This document shows, piece by piece, positions 1 through 7,556 of a stretch of DNA of 11,503 nucleotides (positions are counted from its first letter, which is position 1; every line of letters begins with the position of its first letter). The DNA is from Hyphomicrobiales bacterium. Its GTDB lineage: Bacteria; Pseudomonadota; Alphaproteobacteria; Rhizobiales; Beijerinckiaceae. The position numbers and the translations under genes are program-made. The stretch lies in the NCBI GenBank assembly GCA_028290085.1, contig JAQGKN010000629.1, forward strand, positions 1 to 11,503. Direction: 5' to 3'. The notes under the pieces are model-generated. The model was not told the origin of the DNA. It did not search any database and worked only from the letters and a program-made list of their open reading frames with translations.

Positions 1-1156
1 AAGTCAGGCGCGCGTCAATGCGTTGGCCCGACCGGATCGCCTCGTCGATGTGGTCACGATCCCAGCCGGGAGTGTCCTTCAGGAGCCACGCAACATAGTC
101 GCGGACGTTCTGCACGCGGACGCAGCCCGACGAGACGAAGCGGAAGTCGTCGCCGAAAATGCCCTTGGCCGGCGTGTCATGCATGTAAACGCCATGCGGA
201 TTGGGAATGTTGATACGCACGAAGCCGAGCGAGTTTACGTCGCCCCCCGGATCCTGCCGGAACTTGTACTGGGTGGCCTCCATCGAATTCCAGTTGATGG
301 ATTGCGGGGTCACCTCGGTGCCAGCGCCGTTGAAGACGCGGATCTTGTTGTCGCTGAGGTAGTTCGGATCCGCCTGCATCTTGGGGATCAGATCTTTGCG
401 GATGATCGAGGCCGGCACGGTCCAGAAAGGGTTGAAGTTGATCTCGACGACCTTCGCCTGCATGACCGGCGACTGGCGATCGATCTTGCCGACGCCTGCG
501 GCATGATGGGTGGCGACCACACCGTTTTCCACCGTCTCGACGGCTGCGGCGGGAATATTCATTGTCACATAGCGGCCGCCCAGATTGCCCGAAAAGGCAC
601 GCAGCCGGACGAGATTGATTTCAAGCTGACGCAAACGGACCTGAGCGGGCACGTTCATCGCATCGATGGTCTGCTTGGCGACAACGCCAGTCGGGCTGAT
701 GCCGTGGCGCGCCTGGAAACGGCGCACACCTGCCTCGACGTAGGAATCGAAAACCGGCGACGTGCCGGCGGTCTCATCGAGATCGCCCGTGGTCGTCAGG
801 CGCTTGCGCAGAGCGACGACAGCGTTGCTCTTGCTTCCGAGTTTCAGCGTCTGGTTGGGAACCACGTTCCAGCCACCGCGCGAAATCAGATCCTGATACT
901 GCTGGATCGCCTGCTCGGTGGTGGCGACCGTCTGCGAAGAGAGAACCGGGGTCGTGCTGCGCGGCACGGACAGGCGCGAATCAGCGTCGTATTTCTGCAC
1001 CCACTCGGCCTGCTCGCCGAACAGCGCGCTTCCATCAGCCGGGGCGGCAAGCGCCTGCGTCGTGCCGAATCGCCCGAAACCAAACGCCGCCAGACCCGCA
1101 ATCGTCAGTCCCTGGGCGAAGGCCCGGCGGGATACGGAAGTGTTGAATTTGCTCAC
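1..1156 (-). CDS. L,D-transpeptidase, YcbB-like, Tat-type signal (partial, C-terminus off the left edge)
   Basis: This periplasmic enzyme should form 3-3 cross-links in peptidoglycan (meso-DAP to meso-DAP), using a catalytic cysteine. Reading the minus strand from a GTG gives 385 residues with no stop before the window edge. Residues 7-13 read SVSRRAF, followed by a hydrophobic stretch and an ALA-AP cleavage-like site near residue 37, which is a twin-arginine signal pattern. A peptidoglycan-binding domain covers about residues 104-168 (LKLGSKS to TIDAMN). The YkuD/YcbB catalytic block has His326 (MHDTP) and Cys345 in SSGCVRV. GGAG sits six bases before the GTG. An in-frame ATG at 1189, eleven codons earlier and with a poorly spaced GAGAG, is an alternative start. 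The LdtR-like regulator lies upstream on the same strand, so this is probably the ortholog of the LdtR-controlled transpeptidase (LdtP) of rhizobia and Liberibacter; that assignment is inference. The family is clear. Confidence 0.93.
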   Translation of the reverse strand, partial: MSKFNTSVSRRAFAQGLTIAGLAAFGFGRFGTTQALAAPADGSALFGEQAEWVQKYDADSRLSVPRSTTPVLSSQTVATTEQAIQQYQDLISRGGWNVVPNQTLKLGSKSNAVVALRKRLTTTGDLDETAGTSPVFDSYVEAGVRRFQARHGISPTGVVAKQTIDAMNVPAQVRLRQLEINLVRLRAFSGNLGGRYVTMNIPAAAVETVENGVVATHHAAGVGKIDRQSPVMQAKVVEINFNPFWTVPASIIRKDLIPKMQADPNYLSDNKIRVFNGAGTEVTPQSINWNSMEATQYKFRQDPGGDVNSLGFVRINIPNPHGVYMHDTPAKGIFGDDFRFVSSGCVRVQNVRDYVAWLLKDTPGWDRDHIDEAIRSGQRIDARLT

Positions 1157-1466
1157 CGGTCGCTCCAATGCGTCTCTCGAATGCGTCATGGTCTCTCGCC
1201 GTGGTCAAAGCAGGAGCCTCGCGCATCGAAAGCGCCGTTCCCGGGCCGAACCACTCGCACGCACATCACGCCAGATTTCCAGCAGGTGGCCTCAAAAGCC
1301 CCCGCAACTCATCAAAAGCGCTAGCACGATCGAGGTTAAAAAGGAACGAACACCGAGGCCGTTTTGTGGCCGAACGGCTGCAGGAAAGACACACCACGCC
1401 TGAAACGCAAAAGGGGCGCCTCGCGGGCGCCCCTGGATTGACGAAATTTCGCCTCGGATCAAAGGC
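1157..1466. other. Intergenic region between ldtR and the L,D-transpeptidase gene
   Basis: These 310 bases hold no credible gene. The ldtR end holds that gene's terminator hairpin (1403-1433). Closer to the transpeptidase there is an inverted repeat, GCCGTT (1358-1363) and AACGGC (1373-1378), with a nine-base spacer, and an AT-richer patch around 1335-1345. I could not pick a convincing -35/-10 pair. Because ldtR ends in a terminator, a promoter for the transpeptidase should lie between about 1190 and 1400, and this is the logical place for regulator binding. Confidence 0.5.
1403..1433 (-). terminator. Rho-independent terminator of ldtR
   Basis: Read on the minus strand, the arm GGGGCGCC (1433-1426) pairs perfectly with GGCGCCCC (1420-1413) across a five-base loop. 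TTTTGCGTTT follows directly. The hairpin starts 33 bases after the ldtR stop codon. It separates ldtR from the downstream transpeptidase, so the two are probably separate transcription units. Confidence 0.8.
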
Positions 1467-1979
1467 CTAGAGGCGGTAGCGAATCTGGTCCGTCCAGAAG
1501 CGCTCCAAGCGGGTGAGCGCAACATTCATGCGCGTAAAGTCGTCGCCGGTGATTCCACCGATCTGTTCGACGGTCAGGACGTGCTTTTCGTAGAGCGAAC
1601 CAACGATCTCGTGAACAGCCTGGCCCTTCACGGTCAGACTGATTCGCACCGAGCGGCGGTCGATGCGCGAACGGGCGTGATGGAGGTAGCCCATCTCGAC
1701 CAGCTTCTTGACGTTGTAGGAAACGTTGGAGCCGAGGTAGTAGCCCCGCGTGCGCAGCTCACCGGCAGTGAGTTCCTTGTCGCCGATGTTGTAGAGCAGC
1801 AGCGCCTGAACCGCGTTGATGTCGCTGCGGCTGCGGCGGTCGAACTCGTCCTTGATGACATCGAGAAGCCGGCGATGCAGGCGCTCGACCAGCGTCAGGG
1901 CTTCGAGATACGCCGGGCGGACTTCGCCGAGACGTTCAGTGCGGGCCTGGGAAGCTTCCGTCTTGAGGACCGTGTTCAT
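1467..1979 (-). CDS. ldtR: LdtR-like MarR-family transcriptional regulator
   Basis: A 170-residue winged-helix DNA-binding protein, a normal MarR length. The central part (about residues 55-115) has the expected pattern: helix AVQALLLYNI, then ELTAGELRTRGYYLGSNVSYNVKKLVEMGYL (recognition helix near 83-93), then the wing HARSRIDRRSVRISLT. The flanking helices 20-50 and 120-165 would form the dimer interface. In Liberibacter and Sinorhizobium, LdtR is a MarR regulator that activates an adjacent L,D-transpeptidase gene and influences osmotic stress tolerance; a transpeptidase gene follows here on the same strand, which supports the name. GAGG lies six bases before the ATG. The gene ends in its own terminator. 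Its promoter should lie in the divergent region shared with the amidohydrolase gene; AATATA at 2039-2044 (TATATT on the minus strand) could be a -10 box, but no good -35 was seen. The ligand is not evident from sequence. The MarR call is firm; the ortholog name is likely. Confidence 0.88.
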   Translation of the reverse strand: MNTVLKTEASQARTERLGEVRPAYLEALTLVERLHRRLLDVIKDEFDRRSRSDINAVQALLLYNIGDKELTAGELRTRGYYLGSNVSYNVKKLVEMGYLHHARSRIDRRSVRISLTVKGQAVHEIVGSLYEKHVLTVEQIGGITGDDFTRMNVALTRLERFWTDQIRYRL

Positions 1980-2292
1980 TGCAAACCTCGTTACGTTGTT
2001 CGGGTCGCCAGCAATCCCGGCCGGCTGTTCATGAGGTGAATATAGGTTTGCCCGATGAAGACGAGTTTAAACAACAGGCTGAATCCGAAGTTTACTTCTC
2101 GAGGTGAATCGAATGTGAAAGAAGAACTTCGTTTACATTAAAAATTGGATTCACCATTGACTCAAATGACGTTGCGGAAGGTTCCTTCCGTGGCACACCG
2201 CTCGCGGTTGCGGCGCAGGATGCTCCCGGCCTAATGTGCGGGCGACGAGCGCGCCTGGGACAGGGCCGCCGCACAGGGAGAGGACGCCCCAC
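1980..2292. other. Divergent regulatory region between ldtR and the amidohydrolase gene
   Basis: These 313 bases hold no gene. The 2038-2160 part is clearly richer in A and T than its surroundings and carries several repeats. GGTGAAT occurs at 2035-2041 and 2103-2109, and inverted (ATTCACC) at 2149-2155. Short inverted repeats are GTTTAAAC (2065-2072), GAAGTTTACTTC (2087-2098) and GAAGAACTTC (2121-2130). A TTGACT that could be a plus-strand -35 box lies at 2157-2162. The perfect palindrome at 2175-2190 follows it. This is a good candidate control region for both divergent genes. Confidence 0.55.
2175..2190. promoter_or_regulatory. Perfect 16-base palindrome, candidate operator upstream of the amidohydrolase gene
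   Basis: CGGAAGG (2175-2181) and CCTTCCG (2184-2190) are perfect inverted arms separated by TT. The site begins 12 bases after a TTGACT motif (2157-2162), so it would cover the -10 region if that motif is a -35 box, a usual place for a repressor operator. The gene starts about 100 bases downstream. No T-tract follows, so it is not an intrinsic terminator. The protein that binds it is unknown. Confidence 0.4.
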
Positions 2293-3303
2293 GTGAAATA
2301 TATCGACGCTTTCAACCACTTTTTCCCGCGCGCATTCTTCGATCGGATGCTGGCCATTCCCGGCACTGAGCAGGCCATCGGCAAGCGCGTCCGCAACATT
2401 CCTTGCATCTATGATCTCGACGAGCGCCTGCGCGTCATGGACATGTTCAAGGACTATAACTACTCGCAGGTTCTCTCGATTTCGCAGCCGCCGCTGGAGC
2501 AGCTGGGTCCGCCGGAACTCGGCCACGAATTGTCGAAGATCGCCAATGACGGCCTCGCCGAACTCTGCGCCAAATATCCTGACCGCTTCCCGGGGTATAC
2601 AGCCTCGGTGTCGATGAACCATCCGGACGCCGCGCGCGAGCTGGAACGCGCTTTCGACAATGGCGCCAATGGCGTGCAAATTTATTCCAACGTAGCCGGA
2701 CGCCCGCTCGATGAGCCCGAGTTCTACGGTGTCTTCGAAGTCTGCGCCAAGCGCGGCAAGCCGATCCTCATTCACCCGGCGCGCGGCCAGGAAATGACGG
2801 ACTACAAGAACGAAGACAAATCCAAATACGAGATCTGGTGGACCTTCGGCTGGCCCTACGAGACCTCTGCAGCCATGGCACGCATCGTCTTCTCCGGCAT
2901 GATGGACAAGTTGCCCGAGCTGAAGATCGTGGCCCATCACCTGGGCGCCATGGTGCCATATTTCGAAGGCCGCGTCGGTCCGGGCTGGGATCAGCTGGGC
3001 AAGCGTACGTCGGACGAAGATTATTCGGTCGTCCTGAAGAACCTGAAGAAGCGCCCCTTCGATTATTTCAAGGACTTCTACGCCGACACCGCAACATTCG
3101 GCGCGCGTCCCGCAATGGAATGCGGCGTGGCTTTCTATGGCGAAGACAAGGTGCTCTTTGCTTCCGATTGCCCGTTCGATCCTGAGAAGGGACCTGGCTA
3201 TATCCGCGAGACCATCGCAATTCTGGAAGCGATGGATATGCCGCAGGAAATGCGCGAAAAGATTTCGCACAAGAATGCGCAGGAACTGTTCGGTCTCAAG
3301 TAA
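2293..3303 (+). CDS. Amidohydrolase (Amidohydro_2; ACMSD-like metal-dependent hydrolase/decarboxylase)
   Basis: A 336-residue TIM-barrel protein of the COG2159 superfamily, which holds aminocarboxymuconate-semialdehyde decarboxylase, resorcylate decarboxylases and related carboxy-lyases. Visible family landmarks are DAFNHFFP at residues 5-12, ILIHPARG with His161, WWTFGWPYET (182-191), KIVAHHLGAMVPY with His215/His216, and LFASDCPFD with Asp292, the usual catalytic or metal aspartate. The first metal motif normally reads HxH; here it is FxH (Phe7, His9), which appears to mark a subfamily, so the exact metal site and reaction are uncertain. I chose GTG 2293 because AGGGAGAGG precedes it at good spacing and the family starts here; an in-frame ATG at 2236 would add 19 unlike residues. 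The gene stands alone, divergent from ldtR, with no pathway neighbours to suggest a substrate. Family sure, substrate unknown. Confidence 0.88.
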   Translation: MKYIDAFNHFFPRAFFDRMLAIPGTEQAIGKRVRNIPCIYDLDERLRVMDMFKDYNYSQVLSISQPPLEQLGPPELGHELSKIANDGLAELCAKYPDRFPGYTASVSMNHPDAARELERAFDNGANGVQIYSNVAGRPLDEPEFYGVFEVCAKRGKPILIHPARGQEMTDYKNEDKSKYEIWWTFGWPYETSAAMARIVFSGMMDKLPELKIVAHHLGAMVPYFEGRVGPGWDQLGKRTSDEDYSVVLKNLKKRPFDYFKDFYADTATFGARPAMECGVAFYGEDKVLFASDCPFDPEKGPGYIRETIAILEAMDMPQEMREKISHKNAQELFGLK

Positions 3304-3332
3304 AGCCGAAAACTAGACTTCGTCCTGGCCTG

Positions 3333-3785
3333 TCAGATGCCGTCGCGCTCCTGCGCAGCATACCAGGTCAGGACGAAATAGGCCACGACAAGCCCCACAT
3401 CGACTGCCATCATCAGCCGCCCGCCGCCCAGCAATCCCGGCATGAAGACGGTCATGAACATCTGCGCGGACGCGGCGAAGAGCCAGAGCACGCCGCCCCA
3501 GGGCGCGGCCAGCCAGAGACCGACAGCCGCGACGAGGTTGGTGACGGCGAAGAAGACGATGCCGACGGCTTCAAGCGTTGGCAGGGAGTCGAGAGGGGCA
3601 TCGCCCGGCATCAGGATGAGCCGCCACTGCATCAGGCCCTGAATCAGCCAGAGCACCGCCACGATTCGCATGAACACGACGAGCATGAAGCCCCAGCGGG
3701 TCACGCCCGGCCGGCCATTCCCGTCGGATCCGATGTGAATAACCTCATGATCGGACTGTTCGTCGGCCGTGTGTCGCAGCTTCAT
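3333..3785 (-). CDS. Small four-helix inner-membrane protein, possibly DUF6163
   Basis: A 150-residue membrane protein with a hydrophilic, acidic N-terminus (residues 1-29) and four predicted membrane helices at about 31-52, 70-93, 97-116 and 124-142. It resembles the uncharacterised rhizobial proteins grouped as DUF6163; that name is from memory of the family and its usual position near hemB, not from a search. No catalytic motif is visible and no function can be given. GGAG lies five bases before the ATG at 3785. It converges on the amidohydrolase gene (29 bases between stops) and diverges from hemB, with its own likely promoter at 3824-3852. Confidence 0.75.
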   Translation of the reverse strand: MKLRHTADEQSDHEVIHIGSDGNGRPGVTRWGFMLVVFMRIVAVLWLIQGLMQWRLILMPGDAPLDSLPTLEAVGIVFFAVTNLVAAVGLWLAAPWGGVLWLFAASAQMFMTVFMPGLLGGGRLMMAVDVGLVVAYFVLTWYAAQERDGI

Positions 3786-3823
3786 CGATTCTCCGGCGCG
3801 GGCGAGAGCCCCTATTCGCCCGA

Positions 3824-3852
3824 CGCATAGACCGCGCCCCCGGCGGGGTCAA
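3824..3852 (-). promoter_or_regulatory. Candidate sigma-70 promoter of the small membrane protein gene
   Basis: On the minus strand TTGACC (3852-3847) is followed by a 17-base spacer and TATGCG (3829-3824). The -35 is close to consensus, the spacing is ideal and the -10 is moderate. Transcription would begin near 3817, giving a leader of about 30 bases before the ATG at 3785. Confidence 0.5.
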
Positions 3853-3871
3853 CGCCACGAGCCGGCGTGCG

Positions 3872-3889
3872 GCCGATGGTCGGCTTTTT
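3872..3889 (+). terminator. Short hairpin plus T-run upstream of hemB (terminator or attenuator-like)
   Basis: GCCGA (3872-3876), loop TGG, TCGGC (3880-3884) and then five T residues form a compact intrinsic-terminator pattern on the plus strand. It lies 54 bases before hemB, where no plus-strand gene ends nearby. It could act in the hemB leader, stop readthrough from the left, or be chance; the stem has only five pairs. Confidence 0.35.
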
Positions 3890-3937
3890 CATGCGTCGAG
3901 ATCCGTGCTAACGCAATCGTCTCGCATACCGGAGTGA

Positions 3938-4977
<1,040 letters not shown>

Positions 4978-4978
<1 letters not shown>

Positions 4979-4993
4979 CCTCACGCTTGAGGC
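4978..4993. terminator. Hairpin between convergent hemB and M50 peptidase genes
   Basis: GCCTCA (4978-4983) and TGAGGC (4988-4993) pair perfectly across a four-base loop. The hairpin starts on the last base of the hemB stop codon. There is no T-run on either strand, so it may be a weak bidirectional terminator or a transcript-end stabiliser. Confidence 0.35.
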
Positions 4994-5011
4994 CGAGGCT
5001 CAGCGCCCGGC

Positions 5012-6106
5012 TCACCCCCGCTTGAACCGCCAATCCGGCCGAGCCTGACGGATCAGCATCATTTCCGCCACGTTCTGCGGCGTGAGCAGGCCGATGAGCT
5101 GGCCATCCTCCCCCACGACGCTAACAGCCACCGCGCGCGTGCGGCGCATTTCTTCCAGCGCCCCTTCGAGGGGTGCGGTCCCACGCACGCCCTCGACCGG
5201 CGCGCGGGCAATGTCTATCGCCGGCGACGTGCGATCGCGCTGGCGGAGCGCCGCAATCAGATCCTCACGCACGATCAGCCCCACGGGCTTGTGGAAAGCA
5301 TCCACGACTGGGAATTCGTGCTGCGGCGTTGCGAGCAAAATGTCGACCGCCTCTTCGAGACTGGCGGAGGCGGGCACTGTCGCAAAGGCTGTCTCCATTG
5401 CATCCGAAACCGACAGGCCTTTGAACGCGTCGCGCATCTCGCTGTCCTGCGCTTCGCCCGCTGCGGCCACATAGACGAAGATCGCGATGAAGATCAGCAG
5501 CGGGTTTCCAAACAGGCCGAGAAAGCCAAGCACGAAAGCCAGCCCCTGCCCGATCTTCGCGGCCACCTGCATGGCCCGCTTCGGCCCGATCCGCATGGCG
5601 AGGATCGCATGCAGTACGCGCCCACCGTCCATCGGGAAGGCCGGGATCATGTTGAACAAGACGAGAAAGATATTTGCACTCGCCAGCCGCGCCAGCAATC
5701 CGAGTTGGGGGTCGTCGATCCGCGTGATGTCGGCTGGCGCCAGAGCCCCCATGAACAATATCAGCACGAGAGCGATGACGACATTCACCGCCGGCCCCGC
5801 CAGCGCCACGGCCAGTTCCTGCGCGGGCTTTTCCGGCATCCGCTCCAGACTGGCGACGCCGCCTATCGGCAGTAGCGTGACGTCGGGCGTCGCTATGCCG
5901 AAGCGGCGAGCCATCAGGATATGGCCGAACTCATGCAGCAGGACGCACGCAAACAGCGCAACGATGAACAGCAGGCTCGCGCCAGCTGCATCCCGTCCAC
6001 CAGAGTTGAAGGCGCTGAAACCGATCCACACCAGCAAGAGGAGAAAGGTGATGTGGACACGGATCGCAGTTCCCGCGACGCGCCCGATGACGATAGACCA
6101 GGGCAT
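5012..6106 (-). CDS. Site-2-protease-like M50 zinc metallopeptidase with CBS domains
   Basis: An inner-membrane intramembrane protease of the SpoIVFB-type M50B group fused to a C-terminal CBS pair, 364 residues from the chosen start. Numbered from that start, membrane helices surround the zinc motif HEFGH (His58, Glu59, His62), and the third ligand motif NMIPAFPMDGG (Asp160) lies further on. Two CBS repeats cover about residues 230-353 (LSVSDAME to LLTPQNVAEM) and would bind adenine nucleotides in the cytoplasm, probably tuning activity. I prefer ATG 6106 because AGGA lies seven bases upstream and family members begin with a similar PWSxxIGR; an in-frame GTG at 6139 would add 11 residues without a good ribosome site. 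The substrate is unknown: no anti-sigma factor or membrane-bound regulator is adjacent. It converges on hemB and diverges from the RDD gene. Confidence 0.92.
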   Translation of the reverse strand: MPWSIVIGRVAGTAIRVHITFLLLLVWIGFSAFNSGGRDAAGASLLFIVALFACVLLHEFGHILMARRFGIATPDVTLLPIGGVASLERMPEKPAQELAVALAGPAVNVVIALVLILFMGALAPADITRIDDPQLGLLARLASANIFLVLFNMIPAFPMDGGRVLHAILAMRIGPKRAMQVAAKIGQGLAFVLGFLGLFGNPLLIFIAIFVYVAAAGEAQDSEMRDAFKGLSVSDAMETAFATVPASASLEEAVDILLATPQHEFPVVDAFHKPVGLIVREDLIAALRQRDRTSPAIDIARAPVEGVRGTAPLEGALEEMRRTRAVAVSVVGEDGQLIGLLTPQNVAEMMLIRQARPDWRFKRG

Positions 6107-6272
6107 TGGCATTTCCTGCAATTCGGAGATCTTCGACACACGCGACCCGCCGTTACGGTATCCCTACAGACGGGGTGGCGCCAGTGAATCGCACCACTTG
6201 TCTGCGTCGCGCCTTCACCCCACATCTGTGCATGCCGCCGAAATACGCCCGGCAGCGCGAAGGAGACGACAC

Positions 6273-6755
6273 GTGAGCGATCAGGGTCAAACCACGACAT
6301 CGGTTCCCCCGCAGGCATTCTGGCCTGCGCGCCTGCCCTACGCAGCTCTCGCAGGCGTGCGTACGCGGCGCATGACGGCAATCGCCCTCGATCTCATCGC
6401 CATCACCATCATTTTCGTGGCCGTGCTGATGGTCCTGATCGTGCTGGGCATAGTGACCTTCGGCCTGACGTGGTTCCTGATCCCGCCGCTCTACCCGGCC
6501 ATCGCGCTGTTTTACAATGGCCTGACGATCTCCGGCTGGCGTATGGCGACGCCGGGCATGCGCGCCATGGATCTCGAAATGCACACGACCGACGGGGGCC
6601 GCGTATCGTTCCTGACCGCTGCTGTTCATGCTGTGCTGTTCTACCTGAGCTGGACGATCCTCACCCCGCTCATCCTCCTGGTCTCCCTTATTTCGACCGA
6701 CAAGCGCTGCCTGCATGACATTGTAGCCGGAGTGGTCGTGACACGGCGCGCCTGA
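6273..6755 (+). CDS. RDD-family integral membrane protein
   Basis: A 160-residue protein with the RDD fold: Arg33 and Asp40 in RRMTAIALD at the first helix, and Asp149 in DKRCLHDIVAG near the C-terminus, which give the family its name. Helices lie at about 36-60, 64-84 and 113-140. The loop ATPGMRAMDLEM (92-103) is also typical. RDD proteins are proposed transporters or membrane-associated modifiers of unclear substrate; a Na+/H+ antiport role has been reported for some, but nothing here shows it. AGGAG lies seven bases before the GTG at 6273, which fixes the start. It is 45 bases upstream of bpt on the same strand, so the two are probably cotranscribed, and it diverges from the M50 peptidase gene. 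Confidence 0.85.
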   Translation: MSDQGQTTTSVPPQAFWPARLPYAALAGVRTRRMTAIALDLIAITIIFVAVLMVLIVLGIVTFGLTWFLIPPLYPAIALFYNGLTISGWRMATPGMRAMDLEMHTTDGGRVSFLTAAVHAVLFYLSWTILTPLILLVSLISTDKRCLHDIVAGVVVTRRA

Positions 6756-6800
6756 GCCCTCAATATAGCGAGATAACCGCTTGCTAGGAGACCGACGAGG

Positions 6801-7547
6801 GTGACGAAAGAGCCGCGCGACGCGCCGCAATTCTACCTGACCTCACCAGCGCCCTGCCCTTATCTCCCGGGCCAGGAGGAGCGCAAGGTATTCACCCATC
6901 TCGTGGGCAAGCGCGCCGTTGCCCTCAACGACGCGCTGACACAATCCGGTTTCCGCCGCTCCCAGACAATAGCGTACCGTCCCGCCTGCGAAGGCTGCCG
7001 AGCGTGCGTGTCGGTGCGCGTCAAGGTCGATGAGTTCAAGCTGACCCGCAACATGCGTCGCGTGCTCGACGCGAATGCCGATCTCAGCGGACATGCGCAG
7101 CCGGCGGAGCCGACGTCAGAACAATATTCGCTGTTTCGCGCCTATCTCGACGCCCGCCATTCCGATGGCGGCATGGCCGACATGAGCGTGCTCGACTATT
7201 CGATGATGGTGGAAGATTCCCATGTCGACAGCCGTCTCATCGAGTATCGCCCGCGTGGCATCGACAGTTTTCTCAACGGCCGCGGCCACGGTCCCCTCGC
7301 AGCCGTCTGCCTGACGGACGTTCTCGCGGACGGTCTCTCGATGGTCTATTCGTTTTACGATCCAGGAGCCGCCGAGCGCTCGCTCGGGACCTATATGATC
7401 CTCGAGCACATCGAGCGGGCCAAGCGCCTCGGCCTGCCCCATCTCTATCTCGGCTATTGGGTCGAGGGCTCCCGCAAGATGGCCTACAAGGCCCGTTACG
7501 TGCCGCAGGAGCGACTGGGCCTGAACGGCTGGGAGCGCTTCGAGTAG
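6801..7547 (+). CDS. bpt: Aspartate/glutamate leucyltransferase (leucyl-tRNA-protein transferase)
   Basis: This cytoplasmic aminoacyl-tRNA-protein transferase of the ATE/Bpt family adds leucine from Leu-tRNA to proteins with N-terminal Asp or Glu, making them N-degrons for ClpS-ClpAP. The 248 residues cover the full family: CPYLPG with Cys19, [20 protein letters not shown] (50-69) with Cys63, Cys66 and Cys69, the GNAT-like core SMVYSFYDP (180-188), [10 protein letters not shown] (193-202) and [19 protein letters not shown] (215-233). The family includes eukaryotic arginyltransferases; bacterial members of this length are Bpt. The start is GTG at 6801 with AGGAG ten bases before it. It probably shares a transcript with the RDD gene. 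Its stop lies only nine bases from the convergent rlmE stop, with no clear terminator between them. Confidence 0.93.
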   Translation: MTKEPRDAPQFYLTSPAPCPYLPGQEERKVFTHLVGKRAVALNDALTQSGFRRSQTIAYRPACEGCRACVSVRVKVDEFKLTRNMRRVLDANADLSGHAQPAEPTSEQYSLFRAYLDARHSDGGMADMSVLDYSMMVEDSHVDSRLIEYRPRGIDSFLNGRGHGPLAAVCLTDVLADGLSMVYSFYDPGAAERSLGTYMILEHIERAKRLGLPHLYLGYWVEGSRKMAYKARYVPQERLGLNGWERFE

Positions 7548-7556
7548 GCCAACGGC

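Noticed and set aside
23..1324. 433-residue plus-strand open frame
   Set aside because: It lies antisense to the L,D-transpeptidase, whose conserved SSGCVRV block and signal are on the minus strand. The plus frame has no recognisable domain; high-GC codon bias keeps it open.
1342..1364. GGAAC and CGTT motifs like an EcfG general-stress promoter
   Set aside because: The spacer is 12 bases instead of the 16-17 needed, and the orientation faces away from both neighbouring genes.
2092..3270. 392-residue minus-strand open frame
   Set aside because: Antisense to the amidohydrolase gene, which has clear family motifs; the minus frame shows none and has the His/Arg/Ala-rich look of a shadow.
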